A DNA stretch of 64,000 bases from an uncultured Eudoraea sp. (GCF_947490415.1 NZ_CANLGX010000002.1:372001-436000); one strand, 5' to 3'. Positions 33,445 through 42,976 are shown, counted from the stretch's first letter. Notes: generated by a model from the sequence alone, not told the origin. A program made the numbers and translations.

Positions 33445-33882
33445 ATGAAATTGAAATATATTAATTCTATTCTCCTGTTTTTTATCTTCTTCACAGTCTT
33501 GGGTCAAACAGAAGATTGTACCTTAGGTATTGGGGGTAAGGATACTGAAACCATTATAAAAGTATTTCAACTTAATGATGAACAGAGAGTTCAAATGGAA
33601 TCCTGGATTCAGGAATTGAACAAAGCCAATGAAGTAATTGAGGAACAAATTGATGTTCTTTTGGAAAAACATCCTCAAAGTAACAAAGAGGAATTGCAGG
33701 CCATGGCAGAAAAATTTAAACCACTTCGTGCACAGATTATTGCCAATTCTAAAATATACGACCAAAAACTAGTGGGTATACTTAACGAAAATCAATACTT
33801 GCGGTATATTAATTTATGTAACGAGGCGTTGCGTGTACCACTCAAGAGATTATCCTCTAAGGAGGATCTGCTGCCGGAGTGA
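33445..33882 (+). CDS. Small exported helical protein, unknown function
   Basis: A 145-residue protein from ATG 33445: signal peptide MKLKYINSILLFFIFFTVLGQ followed by a helical, charged mature domain. Upstream in-frame starts (33334 onward) would run into the terminator and make an implausible N-terminus. The pattern LNDEQRVQMESWIQELNKAN...LLEKHPQSNKEELQAMAEKF...IYDQKLVGILNENQYLRY resembles the periplasmic Spy/CpxP-like helical proteins only loosely, so I do not assign a family. Two cysteines (EDCTLG and NLCNEA) could pair. It is followed 89 nt later by pyrD. Confidence 0.7.
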   Translation: MKLKYINSILLFFIFFTVLGQTEDCTLGIGGKDTETIIKVFQLNDEQRVQMESWIQELNKANEVIEEQIDVLLEKHPQSNKEELQAMAEKFKPLRAQIIANSKIYDQKLVGILNENQYLRYINLCNEALRVPLKRLSSKEDLLPE

Positions 33883-33944
33883 TTATTAACACTTCAGGAA
33901 AGACGAATTAGTTGGTAATGGTGCGCTAACCTAATGGAAGTTTG

Positions 33945-33952
33945 TATTTTTG
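33945..33952 (+). promoter_or_regulatory. -7 box (TATTTTTG) upstream of pyrD
   Basis: TATTTTTG 19 nt before the pyrD ATG. The nearest upstream TTG is about 30 nt away, too far for a standard promoter. Confidence 0.4.
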
Positions 33953-33971
33953 AACAAAGTTTTTTTAGATT

Positions 33972-35009
33972 ATGTACAAGCTCCTGATTAGACCTATTCT
34001 GTTTCTTTTGGACCCGGAAAAAGTGCACCACCTGTCATTTACCTTTGTTAAATTGCTATCTAAAATGGGATTTTCAGGTCTCTTTAGGTCTTTGTATCTC
34101 GTAAATGATAAACGGTTGGAAAGAGAGGTTTTTGGAATAAAATTTAAAAACCCCGTTGGCCTTGCAGCCGGATTTGATAAGGATGCTAAATTATATAATG
34201 AACTCTCTAATTTTGGATTTGGTTTTATTGAAATTGGTACGGTAACACCTAAACCACAAGATGGTAATCCGAAAAAAAGACTTTTCAGATTAAAAGCAGA
34301 TCACGCAATAATAAACAGAATGGGCTTTAATAACCTTGGTGTTTATGAAGCCGTTGAAAACTTAAAGAAAAATCATAATGTTATAATAGGCGGCAATATT
34401 GGTAAGAACAAAATCACACCAAATCATCTTGCGACCAAAGATTATTTAATATGTTTTGATGCCCTTTTTGATCATGTTGATTATTTTGTGGTGAATGTAA
34501 GTTCTCCAAACACCCCGGGCCTTAGAGAATTACAGGATAAGGAGCCTCTTACGGCACTCCTGATGGCTTTAAAACGTGAAAACCATAAATACGCACAAAA
34601 TAAACAAGTAATTGAGAAACCAATTCTTCTAAAAATAGCTCCCGACCTTACGAATGATCAGTTATCAGATATAATTCAAATTGTTGAAGACACCAGAATT
34701 TCAGGTATAATTGCTACTAATACTACTATAGCCAGAGAAAATCTAAAATCAGATTATGATCTCGTGGAAGAAAAAGGTGGATTAAGTGGAAAACCCCTTT
34801 CGAAAAGAAGTACTGAGGTAATTAGATTCTTGTCTGAAAAAAGTAATAAGGCTTTTCCAATTATTGGGGTTGGGGGAATTCATTCTGCGGAAGATGCCCT
34901 TGAAAAACTGGAAGCAGGTGCAGATTTGATTCAGTTATGGACAGGATTTGTCTATGAAGGACCAGCATTGGTAAAAAGGATAAATAAAGCCATTCTAGAC
35001 CAAACCTAA
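33972..35009 (+). CDS. pyrD: Quinone-dependent dihydroorotate dehydrogenase (class 2)
   Basis: Fourth step of pyrimidine synthesis: dihydroorotate to orotate with FMN, passing electrons to the quinone pool at the inner membrane. 345 residues. The N-terminal helical extension ([20 protein letters not shown]) is the membrane/quinone module of class 2. FMN/orotate motifs: [13 protein letters not shown] (60-72), [10 protein letters not shown] (about 114-123), [15 protein letters not shown] (173-187) with the catalytic Ser, ATNTTI, and [27 protein letters not shown] at the end (phosphate loop). Convergent with the Dabb gene. Confidence 0.95.
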   Translation: MYKLLIRPILFLLDPEKVHHLSFTFVKLLSKMGFSGLFRSLYLVNDKRLEREVFGIKFKNPVGLAAGFDKDAKLYNELSNFGFGFIEIGTVTPKPQDGNPKKRLFRLKADHAIINRMGFNNLGVYEAVENLKKNHNVIIGGNIGKNKITPNHLATKDYLICFDALFDHVDYFVVNVSSPNTPGLRELQDKEPLTALLMALKRENHKYAQNKQVIEKPILLKIAPDLTNDQLSDIIQIVEDTRISGIIATNTTIARENLKSDYDLVEEKGGLSGKPLSKRSTEVIRFLSEKSNKAFPIIGVGGIHSAEDALEKLEAGADLIQLWTGFVYEGPALVKRINKAILDQT

Positions 35010-35074
35010 TCGCGACCAATTTATTTCACTGGAGTACTATTTGCATTCTGTTACTTCAAAAATGGCAATATATT

Positions 35075-35500
35075 CTATTGTTCCGTCCAATAATCAACAA
35101 CCAATACGTCATCTACGGACGGACCAATAAGACTGACAAACGCCTTATGATCGGGATGCGGCAAATATATGGCACGATCTTCTTCACTTTTAAAACTGAC
35201 AAAAAAGCAATGTGTAAATCCTTTATCCAGTCCTTCCGGACTATTGTTTAAACCCCATTCGAAAGCAAAGATCTCTGGTATTTTACCCGCTAAAGCGCCA
35301 AAGGCCTCTTCATACGAAACTATTTGATCCTCTGATGTTTCTTCTTTAAACTTAAAAAGGACCACATGTCGTAAAACGCTGTCCTTCGAATTTTGTAATT
35401 CCGTTTTTGTCTGATTTATTTTATTATCCATTTTTATAGAAGTAAAGCTAAGTGAGACTAGGCCAAGGACCGCCGTGATAAGAAGTATTTTAGTTTTCAT
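35075..35500 (-). CDS. Exported Dabb-domain (stress-responsive A/B barrel) protein
   Basis: A 141-residue protein with signal peptide MKTKILLITAVLGLVSLSFTS and one dimeric alpha/beta-barrel domain: VLRHVVLFKFKEETSEDQI (the RHVVLFKFK strand is the Dabb hallmark), FEWGLNNSPEGLDKGFTHCFFVSF, and HPDHKAFVSLIGPSVDDVLVVDYW. Dabb proteins include plant stress proteins and small-molecule cyclases; exported flavobacterial members have no known function. Monocistronic and convergent with pyrD. Confidence 0.85.
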   Translation of the reverse strand: MKTKILLITAVLGLVSLSFTSIKMDNKINQTKTELQNSKDSVLRHVVLFKFKEETSEDQIVSYEEAFGALAGKIPEIFAFEWGLNNSPEGLDKGFTHCFFVSFKSEEDRAIYLPHPDHKAFVSLIGPSVDDVLVVDYWTEQ

Positions 35501-35575
35501 AAATAAAATTTTTGTAAGATAAAGAAAAGCAGGAAACTTTTGTATTTTGAGCTATAATTCATATAAATTCTAAGC

Positions 35576-36202
35576 TTGAATTACGAAATACTTTCCGCCT
35601 TTATCCTGGCAACGGCTGCCCTGGCAATAGCACCGGGACCCGATAATATTTATGTCTTAACACAAAGCATATCCAATGGTATAAAATATGGCCTTTCAAC
35701 CACCGCCGGACTAATTACAGGATGTATTGTCCATACTACTTTCCTGGCATTTGGTGTCTCAGTACTAATTAAGGAAAACGATCAGATATTTTTCGTCGTT
35801 AAACTATTTGGAGCGTTTTATTTGTTTTACCTGGCTTATAAGGTATACCGTAATAGGGCGCATATTACTTTAGATAATACAGAGATTCCTAAAAAGTCCT
35901 TAAGTCAATTATTCAGACAGGGTTTTATTATGAATGTGCTCAATCCGAAGGTTACTATTTTCTTTCTTGCTTTTTTCCCCGGATTCCTTTTTAGCGAAGA
36001 TTTGAATACAGTAATTCAATTTTATGTACTTGGTTTGTTATTTATGATTGTTACATTCATCATTTTTTCTTCGATTGCAATACTTTCCGGGGCTATTGCA
36101 GAACAAATAAAAAAGCATTCTGGTATTGAATTATTTCTAAGGTGGTTACAAATTGTTGTCTTTTCCGGCATCGGAATCTTCCTGTTGTTTTCGGATAATT
36201 AA
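35576..36202 (+). CDS. LysE-family exporter (TTG start)
   Basis: A 208-residue, six-helix inner-membrane exporter of the LysE/RhtB family for amino acids or similar small molecules. The family signature ALAIAPGPDNIYVLTQSISNGIKYGLSTTAGLITG is present (its core APGPDNIYVLTQSI at about residues 18-31), followed by NVLNPKVTIFFLAFFPGFL (about 122-140). The start appears to be TTG at 35576: it gives the normal distance to the APGPDN motif, and no in-frame ATG precedes the motif. It ends 31 nt before the HMG-CoA lyase gene. Substrate unknown. Confidence 0.87.
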   Translation: MNYEILSAFILATAALAIAPGPDNIYVLTQSISNGIKYGLSTTAGLITGCIVHTTFLAFGVSVLIKENDQIFFVVKLFGAFYLFYLAYKVYRNRAHITLDNTEIPKKSLSQLFRQGFIMNVLNPKVTIFFLAFFPGFLFSEDLNTVIQFYVLGLLFMIVTFIIFSSIAILSGAIAEQIKKHSGIELFLRWLQIVVFSGIGIFLLFSDN

Positions 36203-36233
36203 TGCTAATTTTGGTAAATACTAGATTCAGCGT

Positions 36234-37100
36234 ATGCCCGAAAAAGTGAAGATTATTGAATGCCCAAGAGATGCTATGCAAGGCATTAAAAGCTTTATTC
36301 CTACAGAAAGGAAAATAGCTTACATTCAGTCACTACTGGGTTGTGGCTTTGACACCATAGATTTTGGTAGTTTTGTATCTCCAAGGGCCATACCCCAAAT
36401 GGCCGATACTGCTGAGGTGCTTTCAAGATTAGATCTTTCCAAATCAAAGAGCAAGTTATTGGCCATTGTGGCTAATGTTCGCGGTGCAAATGAAGCAAGT
36501 ATACACCCGGCAATTGATTATTTGGGATATCCTTTTTCTATTTCTGAAAACTTTCAAATGCGGAACACGCATAAAACCATTGCACAATCCATAGATGTTC
36601 TGAGTGAGATTCTTGAAATAGCCAATGCAACTAACAAAGAAGTAGTTACTTATCTCTCCATGGGATTCGGGAATCCATATGGTGATCCATGGAGTGTAGA
36701 AGTTGTTGGAGAATGGGCAGAAAAATTGGCAACTATGGGAGCTCGGATACTTTCTTTGTCTGATACGGTTGGGACCTCTACCCCTGAGGATATTAACTAT
36801 TTATTTTCACATTTAATTCCTAAATACCCCAATGTTGAATTTGGAGCCCATTTGCATACAACACCAGGCAGATGGTATGAAAAAGTAAATGCTGCATATA
36901 AAGCAGGTTGTCGAAGGTTTGATGGCGCAATACAGGGGTTTGGGGGTTGTCCAATGGCAAAAGATGAATTAACCGGAAATATGCCAACTGAAAAAATGTT
37001 GTCTTATTTTACCGAAAACAAAGTAGATACCGGAGTCCAATGGATGGTTTTCGAAGCAGCACATAATAAGGCCTCCGAGCTGTTTTCCAACTATCAATAA
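36234..37100 (+). CDS. Hydroxymethylglutaryl-CoA lyase
   Basis: Cleaves HMG-CoA to acetyl-CoA and acetoacetate, the last step of leucine breakdown. A 288-residue TIM-barrel of the HMGL-like family. Catalytic residues line up with the characterised enzymes: ECPRDAMQG gives Arg12-Asp13, AHLHTTPG gives metal ligands His206/His208, and GFGGCPMAKDELTGNM gives the active-site Cys239 and ligand Asn249. The N-terminus is shorter than mitochondrial forms, as expected. It is downstream of the LysE-like gene (31 nt); ilvE, its pathway partner, is elsewhere in the window at 2.6 kb. Confidence 0.93.
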   Translation: MPEKVKIIECPRDAMQGIKSFIPTERKIAYIQSLLGCGFDTIDFGSFVSPRAIPQMADTAEVLSRLDLSKSKSKLLAIVANVRGANEASIHPAIDYLGYPFSISENFQMRNTHKTIAQSIDVLSEILEIANATNKEVVTYLSMGFGNPYGDPWSVEVVGEWAEKLATMGARILSLSDTVGTSTPEDINYLFSHLIPKYPNVEFGAHLHTTPGRWYEKVNAAYKAGCRRFDGAIQGFGGCPMAKDELTGNMPTEKMLSYFTENKVDTGVQWMVFEAAHNKASELFSNYQ

Positions 37101-37154
37101 AGGTGTGCACAAGAATTGCCTATTGCTAGTATAACTCTCTTTATAAACCCTTAT

Positions 37155-39386
37155 TTAATATCTCAAGAAGATCCCAATAAAAGCTCCAAAAGGATGGCCG
37201 GGGCGCAAACCTGCAGGAACGCGGGATACAGCATATGTCTCATCCAATAGATTAATGATTCTTCCATTAATACTGAAATGATCATTAAGATGATACTTTG
37301 CTGAAAAATCTACTACAAAACTAGATGGTACTAATTCATTGGCAGGAATACTGCCACTTCCGGCTTTGGTTCTAAAGGCGCCATTGTATCTTCCGCTGAG
37401 ATTTAATTCATAGGAAGGGTGCTCCAAAGAAATCAAGACATTAAACTGATGTTTGGGGATATAAGGCATTTCATCACCCTTAGTAACTTCTCCCCAGATA
37501 TCATTGGGACTATCAAAACTGCTTCTGAATTCTGCATTAGTGAGAGTATAAGCAACAGTTATGGGAAGCCTTAGCTTTTTGTGGTTATTTAAGGCATTGT
37601 AATTTAATAAGACTTCTAACCCTGTCACATTTACTTCTCCGGCATTGAACTGTTCCAAACTACCAGTACCTCCTGTAGCAGCCAGGTCACTTCCTAAAAG
37701 ATTGCTATAGTCATTAAAAAACCCTACAAGTTCCCCTGAAAAGTTTCCCAGTGTAAACCGGGATCCTAGTTCATAATTGACACTTTCTTCCGGCTGTTCA
37801 CCTTCTTTGCTTGTTGGAGGTGAAAACCCTTTGTGAATACCACCAAAAATAGATATCCGGTTGAAATTATAATTCAAACCCATTCCTGGAATCCAGACGT
37901 TGACCTGGTTTTCACGGGTAGAGAGGTCAATGCCTTCACGTGAGACATCATTCTTACCATAGTCTTTTCGTCCCAAGGAAATAGACTCATACCTTAATCC
38001 TGGGGTAATGGTAAGGTTTCTGTATTTAAGTTTATATAACAAATAACTGGAGAAGGCATTAGCATCGCTAATCCGATTGGCATCAGTACCTGGGGTTCCC
38101 GCGGTAGTTAGGTTCATAATACCATTGTTAATCCCATAGCCATCAACCCATTGAAATCTGTCTTCTTGGTCATAATGAAAACGAGCGCCCAATTCCAGAT
38201 CATGAAAAGTATTATCACCACTCCAATGGTAGTCAAACTTCGTCTGAATACCTTGGGAAACATATTTTCTGTTATTGGCTTTTACTAATAAGGCATCGGC
38301 TCCCGCATCCTGATTACCGGAGATAACGTTGTAATATTCCTGATTAGTTATGGGGTTTTCAAGAATATTTGCAATACCCTTGCGGTCTCCATTCAGTGTT
38401 ACGGCGTCTAGTTTATACCAGTTTCGGCTAAATCCATTGTAATAGGCTGTAGTAGTGATATGGAAATAATCGCTGAAATCCAACGCATAGGTGGTCGACA
38501 CCTGAATATGATCATTGACCATTTCATCTTCCTGAGACCCGGCATATCTCCTAAATGGCGTATTTTCAAAATCATTATCTGTAAGACCAATATAAGTTTC
38601 ATTGGACTCCTCATCAGAATATTGGAATTTCATGTCCAGAATATGCTTTACATTGGCTTCGGGGGCAGAATTTAATCTAAATTTTGCAACAAGATCATTT
38701 TTATCAAAACCTGTATTTCCGCCATTATCCAGATCTTTGAAACCATCAGAATTAAAGTTTAAATATTCAATGCTATATCCAAAATGCTTTTTGTAATCCC
38801 CTAATTTTACATGTAGTTCTCCGCTGTTATAACTACCATAACTGGCCAGCAGTGAGGCTTGAAAAGTATTGGGAATTGTTGAAGAAATCATATTTATGGC
38901 CCCACCGGTAGTAAAGGGGCCGTATTGAACCTGGCTACTTCCCTTAAGAATTTCTACGGCCTGCATCCGGGCAACTGATGGGAAATAATAAGCAGCCGGA
39001 GCACTGTACGGTGCAGGAGCAATTAGTACACCATCTTCCATCAAAGTTATTTTTGCACTCCTTTCCGGAGAAGTACCCCTTAAACTAATATTTGGACGTA
39101 AGCCAAAACCGTCTTCTTCAACAAGGGTTACTCCAGGTACAGATCGCAATACCCGATTAATATCCGTATAGTTATACTTAAGTAATTCAGGTTGTGCGGC
39201 ATAGTAGGCAGAACCAGTTCTGTTCTTCGCCTGGAATTTGCTTCCCAGGATGACATTGGCAGATAATACTACTTCCTCCAGTTTTATAAGGTTGGAATCC
39301 TGGGCTTTAGTAATAAGGCGGGTTGATTGTCCATAGGAAAAATTCAAAGCAAAACCGGTTAAGAGAAAGGCAAGAAAAGACTTCAT
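37155..39386 (-). CDS. FecA-like TonB-dependent siderophore receptor
   Basis: A 743-residue outer-membrane iron-chelate receptor. Signal peptide MKSFLAFLLTGFALNFSYGQ; no carboxypeptidase-like domain. The plug (about 35-180) is strongly FecA-like: NRTGSAYYAAQPELLKYNYT, SVPGVTLVEEDGFGLRPNIS, RGTSPERSAKITLMEDGVLI, VEILKGSSQVQYGPFTTGGA. The barrel ends in INLLDETYAVSRVPAGLRPG and a terminal aromatic (FLRY). No FecR/FecI pair is adjacent and there is no N-terminal signalling extension. Operator-like repeats flank its promoter (39391-39476), consistent with iron control. Ferric citrate is the likely class of substrate; the exact chelate is unproven. Confidence 0.92.
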   Translation of the reverse strand: MKSFLAFLLTGFALNFSYGQSTRLITKAQDSNLIKLEEVVLSANVILGSKFQAKNRTGSAYYAAQPELLKYNYTDINRVLRSVPGVTLVEEDGFGLRPNISLRGTSPERSAKITLMEDGVLIAPAPYSAPAAYYFPSVARMQAVEILKGSSQVQYGPFTTGGAINMISSTIPNTFQASLLASYGSYNSGELHVKLGDYKKHFGYSIEYLNFNSDGFKDLDNGGNTGFDKNDLVAKFRLNSAPEANVKHILDMKFQYSDEESNETYIGLTDNDFENTPFRRYAGSQEDEMVNDHIQVSTTYALDFSDYFHITTTAYYNGFSRNWYKLDAVTLNGDRKGIANILENPITNQEYYNVISGNQDAGADALLVKANNRKYVSQGIQTKFDYHWSGDNTFHDLELGARFHYDQEDRFQWVDGYGINNGIMNLTTAGTPGTDANRISDANAFSSYLLYKLKYRNLTITPGLRYESISLGRKDYGKNDVSREGIDLSTRENQVNVWIPGMGLNYNFNRISIFGGIHKGFSPPTSKEGEQPEESVNYELGSRFTLGNFSGELVGFFNDYSNLLGSDLAATGGTGSLEQFNAGEVNVTGLEVLLNYNALNNHKKLRLPITVAYTLTNAEFRSSFDSPNDIWGEVTKGDEMPYIPKHQFNVLISLEHPSYELNLSGRYNGAFRTKAGSGSIPANELVPSSFVVDFSAKYHLNDHFSINGRIINLLDETYAVSRVPAGLRPGHPFGAFIGIFLRY

Positions 39387-39390
39387 TTAA

Positions 39391-39403
39391 TTTAGACTAA
39401 TTA
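39391..39403. repeat. Proximal operator-like repeat of the FecA-like gene
   Basis: TTTAGACTAATTA, 4 nt upstream of the ATG in the leader. It matches the distal copy TTTAGATTAAATA (39463-39475) at 11 of 13 positions. Probably a second binding site of the same repressor. Confidence 0.4.
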
Positions 39404-39426
39404 TAAATAGTGTTAAATGTAGATGT

Positions 39427-39434
39427 CAAAATTA
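39427..39434 (-). promoter_or_regulatory. -7 box (TAATTTTG) of the FecA-like receptor
   Basis: TAATTTTG on the minus strand, 40 nt upstream of the ATG, lying between the two operator-like repeats. No TTG at -33. Confidence 0.45.
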
Positions 39435-39459
39435 GCAACTAAATTTAAAATAAAAAAGC

Positions 39460-39476
39460 TTATTTAGATTAAATAA
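39460..39476. promoter_or_regulatory. Palindromic operator upstream of the FecA-like receptor
   Basis: TTATTTA-GAT-TAAATAA: a perfect 7-bp inverted repeat with a 3-nt centre, 25 nt upstream of the -7 box, i.e. over or just beyond the -33 position. A Fur- or DtxR-type iron regulator is the natural guess from the gene it controls; that is inference. Confidence 0.5.
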
Positions 39477-39583
39477 AAATAAATTTATTCAATATTTTCA
39501 TTTTGAGAGGGTTGCATCTTACAAAGAAAAAAGGTCTGCAGCTAAAATGATTTTTTCCAAAAAAATCTTCTGGTAAAAAAGTG

Positions 39584-39591
39584 TATATTTG
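39584..39591 (+). promoter_or_regulatory. -7 box (TATATTTG) of guaB
   Basis: TATATTTG, 23 nt before the guaB ATG. No clear -33 TTG. Confidence 0.45.
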
Positions 39592-39614
39592 CACGCAATT
39601 AATCCTTAATTGCC

Positions 39615-41087
39615 ATGGAAGCTCACCTTAAAAAAATTCTCGGAGAAGGCCTCACATACGATGACGTCCTTTTAGTACCTGCTTATTCCGAAATTCTCCC
39701 CAGAGAAGTAAGTATTCAGACAAAGTTTACCAAGAACATTACTATAAATATTCCTATTGTTTCGGCGGCTATGGATACAGTTACCGAATCACAAATGGCC
39801 ATTGCTATGGCCAGGGAAGGAGGTATTGGGGTATTACATAAGAATATGTCAATTGAGCAGCAGGCAATAAAGGTGCGAAAAGTAAAAAGAGCTGAAAGCG
39901 GGATGATTTTGGATCCGGTGACATTACATCTTGATGCATTGGTCGGCGACGCCAAAGCAAATATGCGGGAACATAGTATAGGGGGCATACCTATTGTTGA
40001 TGAAAATCAAAAACTTATCGGTATTGTAACCAATAGAGACCTTAGGTTTGAAAAGGACAATAGCCGTCCTATTTCTGAGGTAATGACAAAATCCAATCTT
40101 ATCACAGTCGCAGAAGGGACTTCCCTGGAGCAGGCAGAGGGTATCCTTCAGACCAATAAAATTGAAAAACTTCCGGTTGTAGATAGTACAAATAAACTTG
40201 TTGGACTTATCACATTCCGAGATATTACAAAACTAACCCAAAAACCAATATCAAATAAAGATCAATATGGAAGGCTAAGAGTGGCAGCGGCTATAGGTGT
40301 AACTCCCGATGCCTTGAAAAGGACAGAGGCCTTGGTTGCAGCCGGCGTTGATGCGGTTGTTATAGATACAGCCCACGGCCATACAAAGGGTGTAGTTAAT
40401 GTACTTAAGGAAGTAAAGAAAAAATTCCCGGAGCTGGATGTTATAGTAGGTAATATTGCCACAGCAGCTGCCGCAAAATATCTGGTAGAGGCCGGAGCTG
40501 ATGCGGTTAAAGTGGGGATAGGACCTGGGTCAATTTGCACGACAAGAGTAGTGGCTGGTGTCGGATTTCCGCAATTCTCAGCGGTATTGGAGGTTGCTGC
40601 AGCTATTAAGGGCAGTGGGATTCCTGTTATTGCCGATGGTGGAATACGTTATACGGGAGATATCCCAAAAGCCATTGCGGCAGGAGCAGATTGCGTTATG
40701 CTGGGATCTTTATTAGCTGGAACAAAAGAATCTCCGGGAGAGACAATAATCTACGAAGGTCGAAAATTTAAGTCCTACAGAGGAATGGGATCTGTGGAGG
40801 CCATGAAGGAGGGAAGTAAGGACCGTTATTTCCAGGACGTGGAAGATGATATTAATAAATTGGTTCCTGAAGGCATTGTAGGTCGTGTTCCTTATAAAGG
40901 AGAGCTATATGAAAGTATACATCAATTTGTTGGCGGTCTCAGGGCTGGTATGGGTTATTGCGGTTCCAAAGATATTGCCACTTTAAAAGAAATAGGAAGA
41001 TTTATTAAGATTACTGCCAGCGGTATTAATGAAGGCCATCCTCATGATGTAACAATTACCAAGGAATCTCCCAACTACAGCAGGTAA
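39615..41087 (+). CDS. guaB: IMP dehydrogenase
   Basis: NAD-dependent oxidation of IMP to XMP, the committed step of guanine nucleotide synthesis. 490 residues: catalytic barrel 1-95 and 215-490, with two CBS domains inserted at about 96-210 ([40 protein letters not shown]). The active-site loop [17 protein letters not shown] has the catalytic Cys308; [24 protein letters not shown] binds phosphate and [10 protein letters not shown] is present. Cytoplasmic tetramer or octamer. Divergent from the FecA-like gene; its stop lies 1 nt from the convergent thioredoxin gene. Confidence 0.97.
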   Translation: MEAHLKKILGEGLTYDDVLLVPAYSEILPREVSIQTKFTKNITINIPIVSAAMDTVTESQMAIAMAREGGIGVLHKNMSIEQQAIKVRKVKRAESGMILDPVTLHLDALVGDAKANMREHSIGGIPIVDENQKLIGIVTNRDLRFEKDNSRPISEVMTKSNLITVAEGTSLEQAEGILQTNKIEKLPVVDSTNKLVGLITFRDITKLTQKPISNKDQYGRLRVAAAIGVTPDALKRTEALVAAGVDAVVIDTAHGHTKGVVNVLKEVKKKFPELDVIVGNIATAAAAKYLVEAGADAVKVGIGPGSICTTRVVAGVGFPQFSAVLEVAAAIKGSGIPVIADGGIRYTGDIPKAIAAGADCVMLGSLLAGTKESPGETIIYEGRKFKSYRGMGSVEAMKEGSKDRYFQDVEDDINKLVPEGIVGRVPYKGELYESIHQFVGGLRAGMGYCGSKDIATLKEIGRFIKITASGINEGHPHDVTITKESPNYSR

Positions 41088-41088
41088 T

Positions 41089-41622
41089 CTATTTCACATT
41101 ACCACTATAGGTTTTCCAGTCTTTTTCCAGGTAGATATTATCTCCAAAGTATCGGGCAATATTTAAAAAGGGATCTGGTTTTTGATATCCGGGAACAGGA
41201 GAGAGCATATTAAGTTGCTCATCCATAAATACAACAGTCGGGTAGCTCAAACGACCTTGCAACAATGCCGCAGCTAACTCGTGGTAGCCTCTTTTACCTG
41301 ATGGAACATATTTATAAGTCTTGCCTTTAAAATCAATAGGTTCTTTCCCTTCTCCATCCATTTTAACCATATAAAAGTTATTGGTCATATATTCTGCCAC
41401 TTCCGCATTTTGAAAAGTATCCTTATCCATTTTTTTACACCAGCCGCACCAATCGGTATAGACGTCAATAAATATTTTCTTTGGATTCTTGTCTGTTGCC
41501 GCCAGGGCTGTAGCTTCATTCCAGCTAAGCCAATTAACTTCCTGAGCATTTGACGTAAAGGTTAAAAAACCGAGAATGACTACAAGTGTAGTTTTAGAAA
41601 TTGCCGGGGCCTTAATTTTCAT
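41089..41622 (-). CDS. Periplasmic thioredoxin-like protein (CGWC)
   Basis: A 177-residue exported thioredoxin-fold protein. Signal peptide (KTTLVVILGFLTFTSNAQ, cleavage near residue 26) and active site DVYTDWCGWCKKMDKDTFQN (about 53-72) with CxxC. The later region LQGRLSYPTVVFMDEQL has the cis-Pro. It resembles the DUF255/thioredoxin_7 group. Likely role: reducing or shuffling periplasmic disulfides; the electron donor is not evident. A TAGTTTTG box lies 37 nt upstream. Confidence 0.87.
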   Translation of the reverse strand: MKIKAPAISKTTLVVILGFLTFTSNAQEVNWLSWNEATALAATDKNPKKIFIDVYTDWCGWCKKMDKDTFQNAEVAEYMTNNFYMVKMDGEGKEPIDFKGKTYKYVPSGKRGYHELAAALLQGRLSYPTVVFMDEQLNMLSPVPGYQKPDPFLNIARYFGDNIYLEKDWKTYSGNVK

Positions 41623-41658
41623 AAGATTTGATTTGAGTTATCAGTCCAATTACTGTAC

Positions 41659-41666
41659 CAAAACTA
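41659..41666 (-). promoter_or_regulatory. -7 box (TAGTTTTG) of the periplasmic thioredoxin gene
   Basis: TAGTTTTG on the minus strand, 36 nt upstream of the ATG. Its -33 region would fall at the lysA stop codon. Confidence 0.4.
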
Positions 41667-41683
41667 ACGAAAATTTAGCTGCT

Positions 41684-42925
41684 TTATTTTATCGAGGCTT
41701 TTTGATTCTTCGCGGCGAACAAATCTTTTACATCAATTTGGTTTCTGATGAGATCATCAAATGATTCTCTTTCCCGTATAAGTACAGATTTACCCTCGTA
41801 CCATAGGACTTCGGCCGGCCTGTATCTGGAATTATAATTACTGGCCATAGTAAAGCAATAAGCCCCTGCATTTTTAAAACATAGGATATCACCTTCAGAA
41901 ATTTCATTGATTCTCCTGTTATTTGCAAAAGTATCGGTTTCACAGATATAACCAACTACGGAATAATAGCGTTCCCTTCCTTCCGGATTAGAGATGTTAA
42001 AAATTTGATGATTGGCACCATATAACATGGGCCGAATTAAATGGTTAAAGCCCGAATCTACACTGGCAAAAACAGTAGAAGTAGTTTGTTTTACAACATT
42101 TACTTTTGCAAGAAAGTAACCGGCTTCACTTACAAGAAATTTTCCTGGTTCAAATGCCAAAGTCAGGTCTTTTCCATACTCTTCACAAAACTCATTGAAC
42201 CTGCTACTTAATTTTTCGCCCAATTCCTCAATATTGGTCTCTATATCTCCATCTTTATAGGGAACTTTAAATCCACTTCCGAAATCTATAAACTCCAGTT
42301 CTCTAAAATTTTTGGCAGTTTCAAAGAGAATTTCAGAGGCATATAAAAACACATCAATATCCAAAATGTCACTCCCGGTATGCATATGTATGCCATTAAT
42401 TTTCATTTTGGTTAATTCAACAATCCTCAATAAATGAGGAATTTGATGGATGCTAACGCCAAATTTTGAATCAATGTGGCCTACGGATATATTCGAATTG
42501 CCACCAGCCATTACATGTGGGTTTATTCTAATACATACAGGTATATCGGGGTGTGTGCTCCCAAATTGCTCCAGGATAGAAAGATTGTCAATGTTTATTC
42601 GCACACCTAAAGCTGCAGCTTCTTCTATTTCTTCTAAAGAGACGCCGTTGGGTGTAAAAATGATTGATTCAGGTTTAAAACCAGCAAGTAGACCTAGTTT
42701 TACTTCTTGTATTGATACGGTGTCTAAACCACTTCCAAGGTCATTCATTAACCTCAGAATGGTAAGATTAGAAAGTGCTTTGGCCGCGTAATTTAATTTT
42801 AAATTTTTAACCGTTTTAAAGGCGTTGGTCAGCCTGTTGAACTGAGATTTTATCTTTCCAGCGTCGTAAACATATACAGGATTTCCGAATTCTTTTGTAA
42901 TGTTTAATAGATCGGTATACTTCAT
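41684..42925 (-). CDS. lysA: Diaminopimelate decarboxylase
   Basis: Last step of lysine synthesis: meso-diaminopimelate to L-lysine, PLP-dependent, cytoplasmic. A 413-residue fold-type III decarboxylase. PLP Lys49 in LNYAAKALSN; glycine loop FIDFGSGFKVPY; EPGKFLVSEAGYFLAKV; and the partner-subunit active site CETDTFANNRRI (standard CESGDxF, here Glu-Thr-Asp-Thr-Phe). The final PAEVLWYEGKSVLIRERES is typical. Monocistronic, with a full promoter upstream. Confidence 0.94.
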   Translation of the reverse strand: MKYTDLLNITKEFGNPVYVYDAGKIKSQFNRLTNAFKTVKNLKLNYAAKALSNLTILRLMNDLGSGLDTVSIQEVKLGLLAGFKPESIIFTPNGVSLEEIEEAAALGVRINIDNLSILEQFGSTHPDIPVCIRINPHVMAGGNSNISVGHIDSKFGVSIHQIPHLLRIVELTKMKINGIHMHTGSDILDIDVFLYASEILFETAKNFRELEFIDFGSGFKVPYKDGDIETNIEELGEKLSSRFNEFCEEYGKDLTLAFEPGKFLVSEAGYFLAKVNVVKQTTSTVFASVDSGFNHLIRPMLYGANHQIFNISNPEGRERYYSVVGYICETDTFANNRRINEISEGDILCFKNAGAYCFTMASNYNSRYRPAEVLWYEGKSVLIRERESFDDLIRNQIDVKDLFAAKNQKASIK

Positions 42926-42944
42926 CTTTAACCTAACTTTTAAA

Positions 42945-42976
42945 CAAAACTAAAATACTTGGAGATGTTACGCAAA
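42945..42976 (-). promoter_or_regulatory. lysA promoter
   Basis: Minus strand: TTTG (42976-42973), 20-nt spacer, TAGTTTTG (42952-42945), 19 nt before the ATG. Confidence 0.65.

Noticed and set aside
35576-37100. LysE exporter and HMG-CoA lyase as a dedicated leucine-overflow system
   Set aside because: The 31-nt gap suggests co-transcription but nothing ties the exporter substrate to leucine; too speculative.
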